Source: Verrucomicrobiota bacterium
GTDB lineage: Bacteria > Verrucomicrobiota > Verrucomicrobiia > Limisphaerales > CAIMTB01
Assembly (NCBI GenBank): GCA_963205105.1
Contig: CAUJJW010000188.1
Coordinates: 1 to 37,291, forward strand
Reading direction: 5' to 3'
DNA: 37,291 nt
Shown here: piece after piece, positions 24,331 through 32,107 of the stretch
Numbering within the stretch: position 1 is the stretch's first letter
How the letters are laid out: each line of letters opens with the position of its first letter
Translations under genes and position numbers: made by a program
The notes under the pieces: model-generated
What the model was told of the DNA's origin: nothing
The model's database searches: none
The model's input: only the letters and a program-made list of their open reading frames with translations

Positions 24331-26305
24331 TTGCAGGCACATCACCTGTGGACACACCACCGGTCGCCTGAAGGTGGCTGGGTTGCCTTTGGCGGCCAGC
24401 GGGCGATTCGGCGATCCACTGCTCTGCCAGGAAGATGTCGAACGTGCCGGTCTGATTGTGGGCTGCACCGAGAAGGCCCCATGCTTGACCGTCACCGTCG
24501 CCGATCCTGGGTTCGGCGCTCTCACGGTGCGCTCGGCGGCTGGCGAAGAGTTGAACCCTCTCGGCGACGATTGCGCATTGTACTCCAATACGGGCGTGCC
24601 GCTCTCGGTGCCCAGGTCTAGCTCGGCTTGTCTCTTATATTGCGCAGGAAAGTCGGAGGGCGAAGCTGACGGGCACAATGCCTCGCAGGGTGCCCCTTCC
24701 ACGGCACAACCCGAGACACGGCATCGTCGCTACTCCGTTTGCCTCACATACGCCGATGATTCTCCGTTGCGGAATGTCCGCCTCGGTCTTTGGGGCCAAC
24801 CAACCGGCGAGACCAAAGTGCGGTGCTTGCGCGAGGTGACGCTCGACGGGGACGGCTGTGGGGATCTTGCCGATCCTGACAGCAGCTGGCCAGACACGCT
24901 GGCGGTCACAGTGCTCAACGACCCCAATGAGTTCGAGCCATTCGCCCAGGACGAATGGCTCTCCGAACGTCCCCCGCCCGAGCCTTCGTTCCCGATCATG
25001 GCCGAGGTCGCGCGCATCCTCGTCGAGCGACTCGGCCACCTCTTCGGCTCCCAGGCCGCCTACGCCAGCGAAGCCACCGCGCCGCCCGCACCCGCCCGAG
25101 TTCCCTCTTCAGATGGCCTTCCGCCCGAGGACGCGCCGTCGGAGGAATCTTGGCTCGTGGGCGTAATTCTTGGCGATTTCAGCCAAGGAAAGTCCTCCGC
25201 GAGCCAGATCGTCGCCCAATCGGTGTTAGGCCTCGTGCCTGTACTCGACCAACTTATGGACGCCCGCGACCTCACCGCGGGCGTTTGGAAGCTCGCCAAG
25301 GCGAGTGAGGAGACGCTGCCCGATGTGATACTCGATTTTGCCGTCACCCTTGTAGGCTGCATCCCAACGGTGGGCTCTGCGGCCAGAGGGGTGGTGCGAA
25401 TCGCCAGGCGCGGCGCCGTGCCCGCCAGCGGCGCGCTACGAATGTTGTATTCGCTCGGAAAGGGGAACGCTGAGCAGTTTCTCAAGGACCTGCCTAGCCT
25501 GCTCCTGCTACATCGCAGTTCGCTTATCCAGCTCGCATCCACCATCCTCCGAAGGAGTGCCACGATTTTCGGTGTCATCGGTCTGACAGATTTGTCACAG
25601 CGCCTAGCAGGCCTAGATGGACGAATTGCCCAGCTCTTGCTCGCCGCTTTCGGGGTGCTCTCCCAGCGATTGCCCCGCAAGCCGAGTTTCATCCCCGTTG
25701 CCCGTCTCAATCCGTCCGGGCCGGGACGCCCGCGACGACGGGTGCCTCTAGGAAAGCCGCAGCAGCGTCGCCGCCCGCGGCGCTGGTCACGCTGGACGGC
25801 GCGCAGCATCGTCGCGAAGTTGCCCGACCACCTCCGGCCCGCGCCGATAAACAACATGCTCTGGCAGCGCGATGGGCTCGTCTACGGCAGCTATGCCGAT
25901 CTTCTCCGCCACCGCGCGGCCAACCCAGGGCAATTTCACGATCACGATGCCCACCACATCTTTGAGTTGGTACAATTCGAGACCTTTGCCCGCCGTAAAT
26001 TCGGACCGCAATTCGAAGCATTCAAGAGCGACATTAGGCGGGAGACCCTGGCCGTGCTCATCCCACGCCACGATCACCACACGCTCAATGCCCGCCTAGG
26101 TATCAATTGGACTTGGACTCGCGGCCAGGATGGGTCTGAGCCCTTTGTCGACTTCATGCAGCTCGGTGTCTACACCGCTGACAATCTCGCGCCCTTTCCC
26201 GAGTTGACGGGAAATGCGACTCGCTCGTTCCAAATGCTCCGCGAAGAGCACTTCGCCGTATGGAACCACGTACTCAAGGCTACCTTAAGCGAATTGGCCC
26301 GGTAG
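24305..26305 (+). CDS. Polymorphic toxin: PAAR-like N-terminus, transthyretin-like domain, pre-toxin region, HNH-like nuclease
   Basis: About 666 aa from TTG 24305. Residues 1-120 resemble DUF4280/PAAR-like tips (RHITCGHTTGRLKVAG, paired Cys, LIVGCTEKAPCLTVTV). Residues 142-222 (YSVCLTYADDSPLRNVRLGLWG ... TLDGDGCGDL) are transthyretin-like. Residues 282-375 (LGDFSQGKSSASQIVAQSVLGLVPVLDQLMDARDLTAGVWKL ... GCIPTVGSAARGVVRIARRG) match the hydrophobic pre-toxin segment of type VI PAAR effectors. The C-terminus carries DHDAHHIFE near 546 and IPRHDHHTLNARLG near 586-599, a histidine-metal finger nuclease pattern. The predicted action is cutting nucleic acid in a target cell. No cytosolic immunity gene is obvious; the next gene encodes a membrane protein. 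The start is uncertain. Confidence 0.8.
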   Translation: MSAALHHSDCRHITCGHTTGRLKVAGLPLAASGRFGDPLLCQEDVERAGLIVGCTEKAPCLTVTVADPGFGALTVRSAAGEELNPLGDDCALYSNTGVPLSVPRSSSACLLYCAGKSEGEADGHNASQGAPSTAQPETRHRRYSVCLTYADDSPLRNVRLGLWGQPTGETKVRCLREVTLDGDGCGDLADPDSSWPDTLAVTVLNDPNEFEPFAQDEWLSERPPPEPSFPIMAEVARILVERLGHLFGSQAAYASEATAPPAPARVPSSDGLPPEDAPSEESWLVGVILGDFSQGKSSASQIVAQSVLGLVPVLDQLMDARDLTAGVWKLAKASEETLPDVILDFAVTLVGCIPTVGSAARGVVRIARRGAVPASGALRMLYSLGKGNAEQFLKDLPSLLLLHRSSLIQLASTILRRSATIFGVIGLTDLSQRLAGLDGRIAQLLLAAFGVLSQRLPRKPSFIPVARLNPSGPGRPRRRVPLGKPQQRRRPRRWSRWTARSIVAKLPDHLRPAPINNMLWQRDGLVYGSYADLLRHRAANPGQFHDHDAHHIFELVQFETFARRKFGPQFEAFKSDIRRETLAVLIPRHDHHTLNARLGINWTWTRGQDGSEPFVDFMQLGVYTADNLAPFPELTGNATRSFQMLREEHFAVWNHVLKATLSELAR

Positions 26306-26318
26306 ATCCTCACGTCTA

Positions 26319-27308
26319 ATGTTCTGCCCCCTGGTCATTTCCCGAAAGGAATTCCCTACCCAAGACATCGGGAAGCCGCTCAAAGTAACCTGGCTCGCAG
26401 ACTTCCACGCGGCACTCGCCGAATTGGAAACCATGCATGGGCTCAAGGCAGCAGATCCCGCTCCTCTCGTCCAAAATTCTGAGGACGAAGAGCAAATAGA
26501 GCCAATCCTCCCAGCCGAGAACCTAAATGACCTGCGTACCCGCCTCGCCACCCTCGCGGCCCTCCGCGGCACATGGTGGGAATGGCCACACAAGGAAGAA
26601 TTCGCGCCGTTACCCAAACCCTTCACCGACGGGAAGGCAATTCAGCCCGAGGACCTCAACCAACTCGCCATGTTTGGACGAGCCCTGCAAATGGCACACC
26701 TCGAACCAACGCACCTCCGGCCGCGTCTTGCAGCCATGTCGGTCTACCTTATATTGCAATGGTTGCCCGCGGCTGTCGCTCTCGGCTGCGCCGTCGGCAC
26801 GGCGTGGCCATTTCTCAATACTCCAATACCGCCCGTCGGGGTGGTCTGGCCCGTCGCTGCCAAGGTCATCACGCTCATCGTCGTGGCGGGAGGGATCCAT
26901 TTTTTTCTTGGCTTGGGTGCAGCAACCGCGGTGGTGAGCAGAGATGGCATCCGCTACCGTCGACTCAGCGATACGAATTTCGCCCGCGAAAGCAATACCC
27001 AAACCTTCGCTGCGTGGGCATCGCTTGGTAATAACTTTAGGCGACACCGGACTGACCTACTGCCGCGGGTCACGCTTGCATTATTCACACTCGCCGTTTC
27101 TGCCTGGGAAATAATTCCGGAACACATATTAGGTATAAATCAACGACTCTACCGACCGCGCGACCTATTTGACCATTTGACGTCCTACACTCATGCAAGC
27201 TGTAGCACCATTACTCATTTCCTACTGTTTGCCGTCTTCATTTTCATCGGAAGACTACTCACCCGCGCGTTCAAAACCTCACCGAAAAGCAACCGATTCG
27301 CCAAATGA
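26319..27308 (+). CDS. Four-span membrane protein of the PAAR-toxin operon
   Basis: A 329-aa protein with a soluble acidic N-terminal 135 residues and four hydrophobic spans (about 139-163, 173-206, 246-266 and 296-320). No family recognised. It follows the toxin gene by 13 nt, a typical immunity position, but a membrane protein is an odd immunity for a nuclease, and it is tightly linked downstream (ATGA overlap at 27305-27308) to other envelope genes. I favour an inner-membrane component of the machine. Base composition is less GC-rich from here to about 28700. Confidence 0.75.
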   Translation: MFCPLVISRKEFPTQDIGKPLKVTWLADFHAALAELETMHGLKAADPAPLVQNSEDEEQIEPILPAENLNDLRTRLATLAALRGTWWEWPHKEEFAPLPKPFTDGKAIQPEDLNQLAMFGRALQMAHLEPTHLRPRLAAMSVYLILQWLPAAVALGCAVGTAWPFLNTPIPPVGVVWPVAAKVITLIVVAGGIHFFLGLGAATAVVSRDGIRYRRLSDTNFARESNTQTFAAWASLGNNFRRHRTDLLPRVTLALFTLAVSAWEIIPEHILGINQRLYRPRDLFDHLTSYTHASCSTITHFLLFAVFIFIGRLLTRAFKTSPKSNRFAK

Positions 27309-28705
27309 AAATAGCTCCCCATTTAGTCATTGCGATCATTTCGATACTTGCGCTCCTCATCTGTTATCGTCTTCCCAAGTCGCCCAAGAATGGCAGACCA
27401 GACAACAGTAGTGGAAGTGTCGAACAAAGGCATGGGGTCGGCAACCAGAAATCCGAGGAACCCAAAATCCAGAATGCCACAGAAAAGGACCTGCTGAAAG
27501 AAGCGGAACACTTTCTAGACAGCCTAAATCCGCAGGAACAACGTGAGCAACAGAAACCCTACTTTTCAAAATTTCTTTTTCCTGGAGAGGATTCCCGTAG
27601 CAGCGCCAAGCCACTTGCAATAAAGCCTAATCAGAACAACAACATTGATGACCGCATCTTGCAGTATATCTATTATCAAGAACTAAAGGCATGGGCAAAC
27701 GCGGCCAAAAATCGGCCTAAAAGATACGCGCTGCCAGAACAATATAAACTCGCCATAGACGAAATAAACGGGGCTGCGGCTGCGGTGCTACACGCCATTG
27801 ATCAGGAAAGACCACTGAACGCAAAAGTATCCAGTTATCAACCAATCGCCTATGAACAATTCTATCGACTACTAGGCGAGGTATGCGAACCGGGAGCGCC
27901 CCAAATGCCAGAGCTTGTAGAGCATTTAACTGACGTTGTGAACAATTGGAGTACTACCGGCACCAACCAAACCCGCTTCGATGGATCAATCGCATGCTCC
28001 GCACTTTTTAGCGTGCTTCACACACTCAACGGACCAAACGCGGAATCCGTAACTCCACACAGGAGTAATCTGATAAACTTGCTGCAACAAATGCACACAA
28101 AGGTAAGGTCAACGTTCTTTAAAGACCCCAGCGCCATTACCCCAGAGAAATCATCAATCGGCTATACGGACGCAATGCAACGCCGAGTCAATTTGCGTCC
28201 CGCCCTTCTACTCTATAATTCTGCGACGATAACTCTCGCCACCGAAAAAATCCAATCCGGCGCAGCAATCGACAGGGACCTCATTACTAGCGTAACAAAC
28301 GCGCTAGGGTCTTGCTCCAAAACATTGGGTCGAATAACTCAACGAGACCTCGAAGGGAAATCACAGATTGAAGCCATAAGCACAAACCTAAAGGGCGCGG
28401 GCGCGTACAAAGGATACGAATTACTTTATTGGATCCGCGGTGGATTCTCCGCACTTCACGCGGGTGCATACTTCCTGAAGAAGCTAGAGCAATCAACAAT
28501 GCAGTCCTCAGGGAACAACCAAAACATAACTCAAGTTAGGACTGATCTCACGGCGATGGTCAGCGATATCAAGAATCTACTTAACTGGGCCCAAGAGAAT
28601 CACACCGACTTCCACCCGAGTCCATTCTATGAACCGCTATTCTATCTAGAAATAGATATTCAGCTATATGCTCTTCAAATCCTTCTTTCACGAAAGACGC
28701 AATGA
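27305..28705 (+). CDS. Membrane-anchored protein of unknown family
   Basis: A 466-aa protein: N-terminal signal anchor (APHLVIAIISILALLICYRL, about 5-24), then a polar low-complexity linker and a helical domain of roughly 370 residues (NNIDDRILQYIYYQELKAWANAA, RRVNLRPALLLYNSATITLAT, YKGYELLYWIRGGFSALHAGAYFLKKL). The body is predicted periplasmic or at least extracytoplasmic. It overlaps both neighbours by 4 bp, so a fixed stoichiometric operon is likely. Codon use is notably more A/T-rich than in the toxin gene. Confidence 0.75.
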   Translation: MKIAPHLVIAIISILALLICYRLPKSPKNGRPDNSSGSVEQRHGVGNQKSEEPKIQNATEKDLLKEAEHFLDSLNPQEQREQQKPYFSKFLFPGEDSRSSAKPLAIKPNQNNNIDDRILQYIYYQELKAWANAAKNRPKRYALPEQYKLAIDEINGAAAAVLHAIDQERPLNAKVSSYQPIAYEQFYRLLGEVCEPGAPQMPELVEHLTDVVNNWSTTGTNQTRFDGSIACSALFSVLHTLNGPNAESVTPHRSNLINLLQQMHTKVRSTFFKDPSAITPEKSSIGYTDAMQRRVNLRPALLLYNSATITLATEKIQSGAAIDRDLITSVTNALGSCSKTLGRITQRDLEGKSQIEAISTNLKGAGAYKGYELLYWIRGGFSALHAGAYFLKKLEQSTMQSSGNNQNITQVRTDLTAMVSDIKNLLNWAQENHTDFHPSPFYEPLFYLEIDIQLYALQILLSRKTQ

Positions 28706-30153
28706 CTTCGGTTTTCTTGAAGGATCTGTTGATGCTGGTCGTTGGCGTGCAACTGTTCCTCTATATTGCGATGGTCAATCAGCCGCGAGAAGGCGCCAAA
28801 ACCGACTCCACCCCAGCGACGGTTGCCGCTGGGTTTTCTCTTTCTACTAACACGGCAAGGAATCAATGCCGGTGGACATTGCGGGAGATCAACCGCGCTC
28901 GCGTGGTCGAGAACGAACCGGGCCTTGGCTATCGTGTCTTTCCGGTGGGTGCGACGACTAGCGATGGGGGACATGTCCGGTTTGCCATTGCTGATTCTGA
29001 GTTTCCAGCCCACTACCGCCTCGAGGCTCAATTTACCTTTACAATTTCCCATCGGGAAAAGGACTTGTCTAAGTACTTTCCGCAGTTAGGGGATGCCCTA
29101 TCCAGGCTCCTGGAGCGCGCCCGTGATCCCGCTTGGCGTGCGGCAATAGAACACTACGGTGCCCAAATTGCCCCCACTACCGGATCGAAAGTGGGCGATG
29201 GCTTATTTGGACCCAAAGGACCCGTTGAAGGAGACATATTGCCGATGCATGTCGAGATTTTGGTTACCGGGCAGACGGATTTTAGCCCATTGACCCTTGC
29301 TTATTTGCGCTTTCGTGCGGCCGCCGAAAGGGCGCCGCCCGCACAGGATGGCCAGGCGGAGATCATCAATAGCTTGCAATACTCGCTGCAGAACGCAAAT
29401 CCGGGCATGGGACAGCTCGACGAAGGAGTCCTAATCAATCTTGCGGCGTGGGAACTATTCAGTGCCCGTACGAAACAAGCTTTGAAAAGTGGCGCCAAGG
29501 TTTTGCATCCAATGTCCGATCTAGCCACTGCGCGCAAGCAACTCGACGTGGTTCTCAGCAACACTGTAGCCCAGCAGGCATGGCCGATCCGGATCGATAC
29601 GCAGACTCGAGCGACGGGCAGGAGATCTGATGAACCCTACCTGCAGTGCGCATATCTGTGTGCATTGCGTTATCGCAACCAAATCGAAAAACTTCCAGTT
29701 CCTTCTCTTTCCGAACTGTTTGAGGTGATGAGACCCGCGGATTACGAGAGCACTGAAGAAGCGTTGGTAGCGTTTCTCAACTTTCGGCTGATTGGCCGAC
29801 CGAACTATCTAGGAGTTGATCCTTTGATGGCTTTGCTCATTACTGAATGCCAGCGACTCGAGCCGCAGGAGCAAACTATCAGCGTGACGGTGTCGCCGTT
29901 GATCGGGAGCGAGATCGCCTGGCCGTTGGAGGCCGACGCGATGCTGCGAACACAAGCGCCGGGCGTGTTGCCGAATGCGTTCCGTATCGAGACGCAATTT
30001 GATACGCTCAAAATGGAAGTTGCATCGTTCAGTGCGCACGAAACCGTTTATACGTGGACGATACCGGTGTTAGAGATTGCGGCGGCGGACCACAGCGTCA
30101 AGCCAACATCCCGGATCGGTGAAAAGTGGAAATTCAAGGAACTGCTGCCATGA
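28702..30153 (+). CDS. One-span envelope protein with ExbD/MotB-like N-terminus
   Basis: A 483-aa protein. A single N-terminal span (SVFLKDLLMLVVGVQLFLYIAM, residues 3-24) has an aspartate (D8) at its cytoplasmic edge in the context F-L-K-D-L-L-M-L. It resembles the ExbD/TolR/MotB span, where one Asp carries the proton. The rest is predicted extracytoplasmic: a beta-rich region near 60-115, a helical middle (ISLQYSLQ-type segments, 215-345) and a beta-rich C-terminus (QTISVTVSPLIGSEIAWPL, VYTWTIPVLEIAAAD). No OmpA peptidoglycan domain is seen. With the ExbB-like protein encoded downstream it would form a stator pair. The family assignment rests on a short segment and on gene context. Confidence 0.65.
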   Translation: MTSVFLKDLLMLVVGVQLFLYIAMVNQPREGAKTDSTPATVAAGFSLSTNTARNQCRWTLREINRARVVENEPGLGYRVFPVGATTSDGGHVRFAIADSEFPAHYRLEAQFTFTISHREKDLSKYFPQLGDALSRLLERARDPAWRAAIEHYGAQIAPTTGSKVGDGLFGPKGPVEGDILPMHVEILVTGQTDFSPLTLAYLRFRAAAERAPPAQDGQAEIINSLQYSLQNANPGMGQLDEGVLINLAAWELFSARTKQALKSGAKVLHPMSDLATARKQLDVVLSNTVAQQAWPIRIDTQTRATGRRSDEPYLQCAYLCALRYRNQIEKLPVPSLSELFEVMRPADYESTEEALVAFLNFRLIGRPNYLGVDPLMALLITECQRLEPQEQTISVTVSPLIGSEIAWPLEADAMLRTQAPGVLPNAFRIETQFDTLKMEVASFSAHETVYTWTIPVLEIAAADHSVKPTSRIGEKWKFKELLP

Positions 30154-30317
30154 GTGGCACTGACGCAAAGACAGTGGCCGAGGTATTGAAGCGCGAAACG
30201 GCTGTGGCTGAGGAGAGGGCGCGCAATACGAAGGTATGCGACCTCTGTTTTGGCCTTCTTGCGGCAACTGTGCTGCTTAATATCCTGCTCTCACTGTTGA
30301 GCGTGTCGCTTCGGTAA
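30150..30317 (+). pseudogene. Small one-span membrane protein, 3' end replaced by IS66
   Basis: ATG overlaps the previous stop (ATGA at 30150-30153). It encodes a cytoplasmic helix (DAKTVAEVLKRETAVAEERARN) and one span (CDLCFGLLAATVLLNILLSLLS). The original coding sequence ends at 30302; the last four codons and the TAA at 30315-30317 lie in the IS66 terminal repeat. Joining 30302 to 33852 restores an open frame to 34190, giving about 164 aa. The truncated product may still be made. Confidence 0.75.
30295..30302. repeat. IS66 target-site duplication, left copy
   Basis: TGTTGAGC here and at 33844-33851; 8 bp is the usual IS66 duplication length. Confidence 0.9.
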
Positions 30318-30383
30318 GCGTGCGTGAGGTGATTTGGGCTAACCGCGTATGCTGCGCACCGGATTCGAACACCGGAGCACCTC

Positions 30384-30785
30384 ATGAATGGCAACGGATT
30401 CTCGGCGACCGACCTGGATTTATTGCAGCTGCAAGTGATCGCGTGGCGGCGAGCCCGACCAGGGCGGTCCCGCATTCCTGAGAATCTCTGGGCTGCCGCC
30501 GTCGCCCTGGCCGGATCGGAGGGGGTGAGCTGGGTCGCCCGGGTTCTTCACCTCGATTACTACCGGCTTAAGCAGCGTTGCACGCAAGGCACAGGCGACG
30601 CCTCGAAGCCCGCTGGCCCGCCGACGTTCGTGGAAGTCCAGCTGGGCCCCTCGCTTCCGGTGCCCACCGGTCGGTGGCGCATCGAACTGCATGACAAGTC
30701 GGCGAGCCGGCTGACGATCGAGATGGGCAACGAGATTCCCGCGTTGGTGGCGGTGGTCGAAGCGTTCTGGAAGCGCCGGCCATGA
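30384..30785 (+). CDS. tnpA: IS66 TnpA-like protein
   Basis: A 133-aa protein at the first position of the IS66 operon. A helical N-terminus with an HTH-like segment (ALAGSEGVSWVARVLHLDYYRLKQRC) is followed by a beta-hairpin region (FVEVQLGPSLPVPTGRWRIELHDKSASRLTIEM) typical of IS66 OrfA variants. It overlaps tnpB by ATGA at 30782. The role in transposition is accessory and poorly understood. Confidence 0.8.
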   Translation: MNGNGFSATDLDLLQLQVIAWRRARPGRSRIPENLWAAAVALAGSEGVSWVARVLHLDYYRLKQRCTQGTGDASKPAGPPTFVEVQLGPSLPVPTGRWRIELHDKSASRLTIEMGNEIPALVAVVEAFWKRRP

Positions 30786-31144
30786 TCCAGATCACGCCGC
30801 AGATGCGCATCCTGCTGGCGGTCGAGCCGGTAGATTTCCGCAAGGGCATCGACGGTCTCGTCGCGGTGTGTCGCGCAGCTCTGGGCACCGATCCGCTGGC
30901 GGGGGCTTTGTTCGTTTTCCGGAGTCGAAGACGTCACGCGCTCAAATTGTTAACCTATGACGGTCAGGGTTTCTGGTTGTGTCAAAAGCGCCTTTCAGCC
31001 GGCCGGTTTTCCTGGTGGCCGAGCACGGGTGAGCGAGGGGCGGTCCGCCTGGATCCGCACCAGTTGCATTTGTTGCTTTGGAACGGTGATCCCTCCCGGG
31101 CTGGAGCGGCACCGATGTGGCGGGCCTTGCCGGTGCCGGGATGA
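30782..31144 (+). CDS. tnpB: IS66 TnpB protein
   Basis: A 120-aa protein with the IS66 Orf2 signature: MRILLAVEPVDFRKGIDGLVAVCRAALGTDPLAGALFVFRSRRRHALKLLTYDGQGFWLCQKRLSAGRFSWWP. It is required with TnpC for transposition of studied IS66 elements. It overlaps tnpA by 4 bp. Confidence 0.93.
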   Translation: MIQITPQMRILLAVEPVDFRKGIDGLVAVCRAALGTDPLAGALFVFRSRRRHALKLLTYDGQGFWLCQKRLSAGRFSWWPSTGERGAVRLDPHQLHLLLWNGDPSRAGAAPMWRALPVPG

Positions 31145-31153
31145 TTTCGGGAG

Positions 31154-32107
31154 GTGCAGGACGTCAGCGCGCAAAACCACTTGCGTTCCACCTCCACCGC
31201 CGCTAGGCTCTTGGGCATGTCGACGGCGGCATTGCTCCGTTACCGCGGCCGGAGTGTGGACTCAGGCGATGTGGCCTTCATCCGCCAACTCATTGCCGAG
31301 AACCCGGGTTTAAGTCGTCGCCGGCTTTCGGCCCGACTGTGCGAGGCGTGGAACTGGGTGCAGGCCAACGGTGCTCTGTGCGACATGGTGTGTCGGGGCC
31401 TTATGCTGGCCCTTCACCGTGCCGGCCACATCGAGCTCCCGGCTAAACGCTACTCGGTTCCCAACAACGTGGTGGCGCATCGCCGCCCGGCACGGCAGTT
31501 ACCGTTCGATCAGGAGCCTATCACCGGAACCCTGGCGGAACTGGGCCCGCTGCAACTGCGTCAGGTCCGCCGAGCCGATGGTGAAGCTGTTTTCGATCAA
31601 CTCCTGGCTGACCACCACTACCTCGGCTACAGCCGCCCGGTCGGTGAGCATCTGAAGTATTTGGTCAATGCGGGTGATCGGCCGGTGGCCTGCCTGGCGT
31701 GGTCGAGCGCCCCCCGGCACCTGGCCCCCCGCGACCAGTTCATTGGCTGGTCGAAGGAGGAACGGATACGGGGCCTCCACCGGATCGCCTACAACACCCG
31801 TTTCCTCATCCTGCCCTGGGTGAAGGTGCCGCATCTGGCGAGCCATCTGCTGGGCAGAGTCGCCCGGACGATCTCTGCCGATTGGCAGCGACTCTATTGT
31901 CATCCGATCGAACTGCTGGAGACCTTCATCGATCCGGGCCGCTTCCGCGGCACGTGTTATCGCGCTGCCAACTGGTTTTGTCTCGGGCGCACCACCGGCC
32001 GTGGTCACCAGGACAGCACCAACCGGCCCAACCGCTCCCTCAAAGAGTTATGGGTCTATCCGCTGCGGCCGGACTTCCGCACCCGGTTGCTCCGCGGCCA
32101 TGGATGA
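31154..32107 (+). CDS. DUF4338 (DruA-like) protein carried in IS66
   Basis: A 317-aa protein (GTG 31154 with GGGAG just upstream; alternative ATG 31217). DUF4338 hallmarks: FIRQLIAENPGLSRRRLSARLCEAWNWVQANGALCDMVCRGLMLALHRAGHIELP, then FDQLLADHHYLGYSRPVGEHLKYLV, VACLAWSSAPRHLAPRDQFIGWSKEERIRGLHRIAYNTRFLILPWV, LLETFIDPGRFRGTCYRAANWFCLGRTTGRG and LKELWVYPL. DruA is the DUF4338 component of the Druantia anti-phage system, but the same domain travels in IS66-type elements, where its role is unknown. The stop overlaps tnpC, so it is an integral gene of the element. Confidence 0.88.
   Translation: MQDVSAQNHLRSTSTAARLLGMSTAALLRYRGRSVDSGDVAFIRQLIAENPGLSRRRLSARLCEAWNWVQANGALCDMVCRGLMLALHRAGHIELPAKRYSVPNNVVAHRRPARQLPFDQEPITGTLAELGPLQLRQVRRADGEAVFDQLLADHHYLGYSRPVGEHLKYLVNAGDRPVACLAWSSAPRHLAPRDQFIGWSKEERIRGLHRIAYNTRFLILPWVKVPHLASHLLGRVARTISADWQRLYCHPIELLETFIDPGRFRGTCYRAANWFCLGRTTGRGHQDSTNRPNRSLKELWVYPLRPDFRTRLLRGHG

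Noticed and set aside
30344..30370. tRNA-like T-arm: the reverse strand reads GGTGTTCGAATCCGG
   Set aside because: It lies inside IS66 between the terminal repeat and tnpA. No acceptor, D or anticodon stems fit around it.
31154..32107. Druantia defence system
   Set aside because: Only a DUF4338 protein is present, locked between tnpB and tnpC. No DruE-type helicase or other Druantia gene is in the window.
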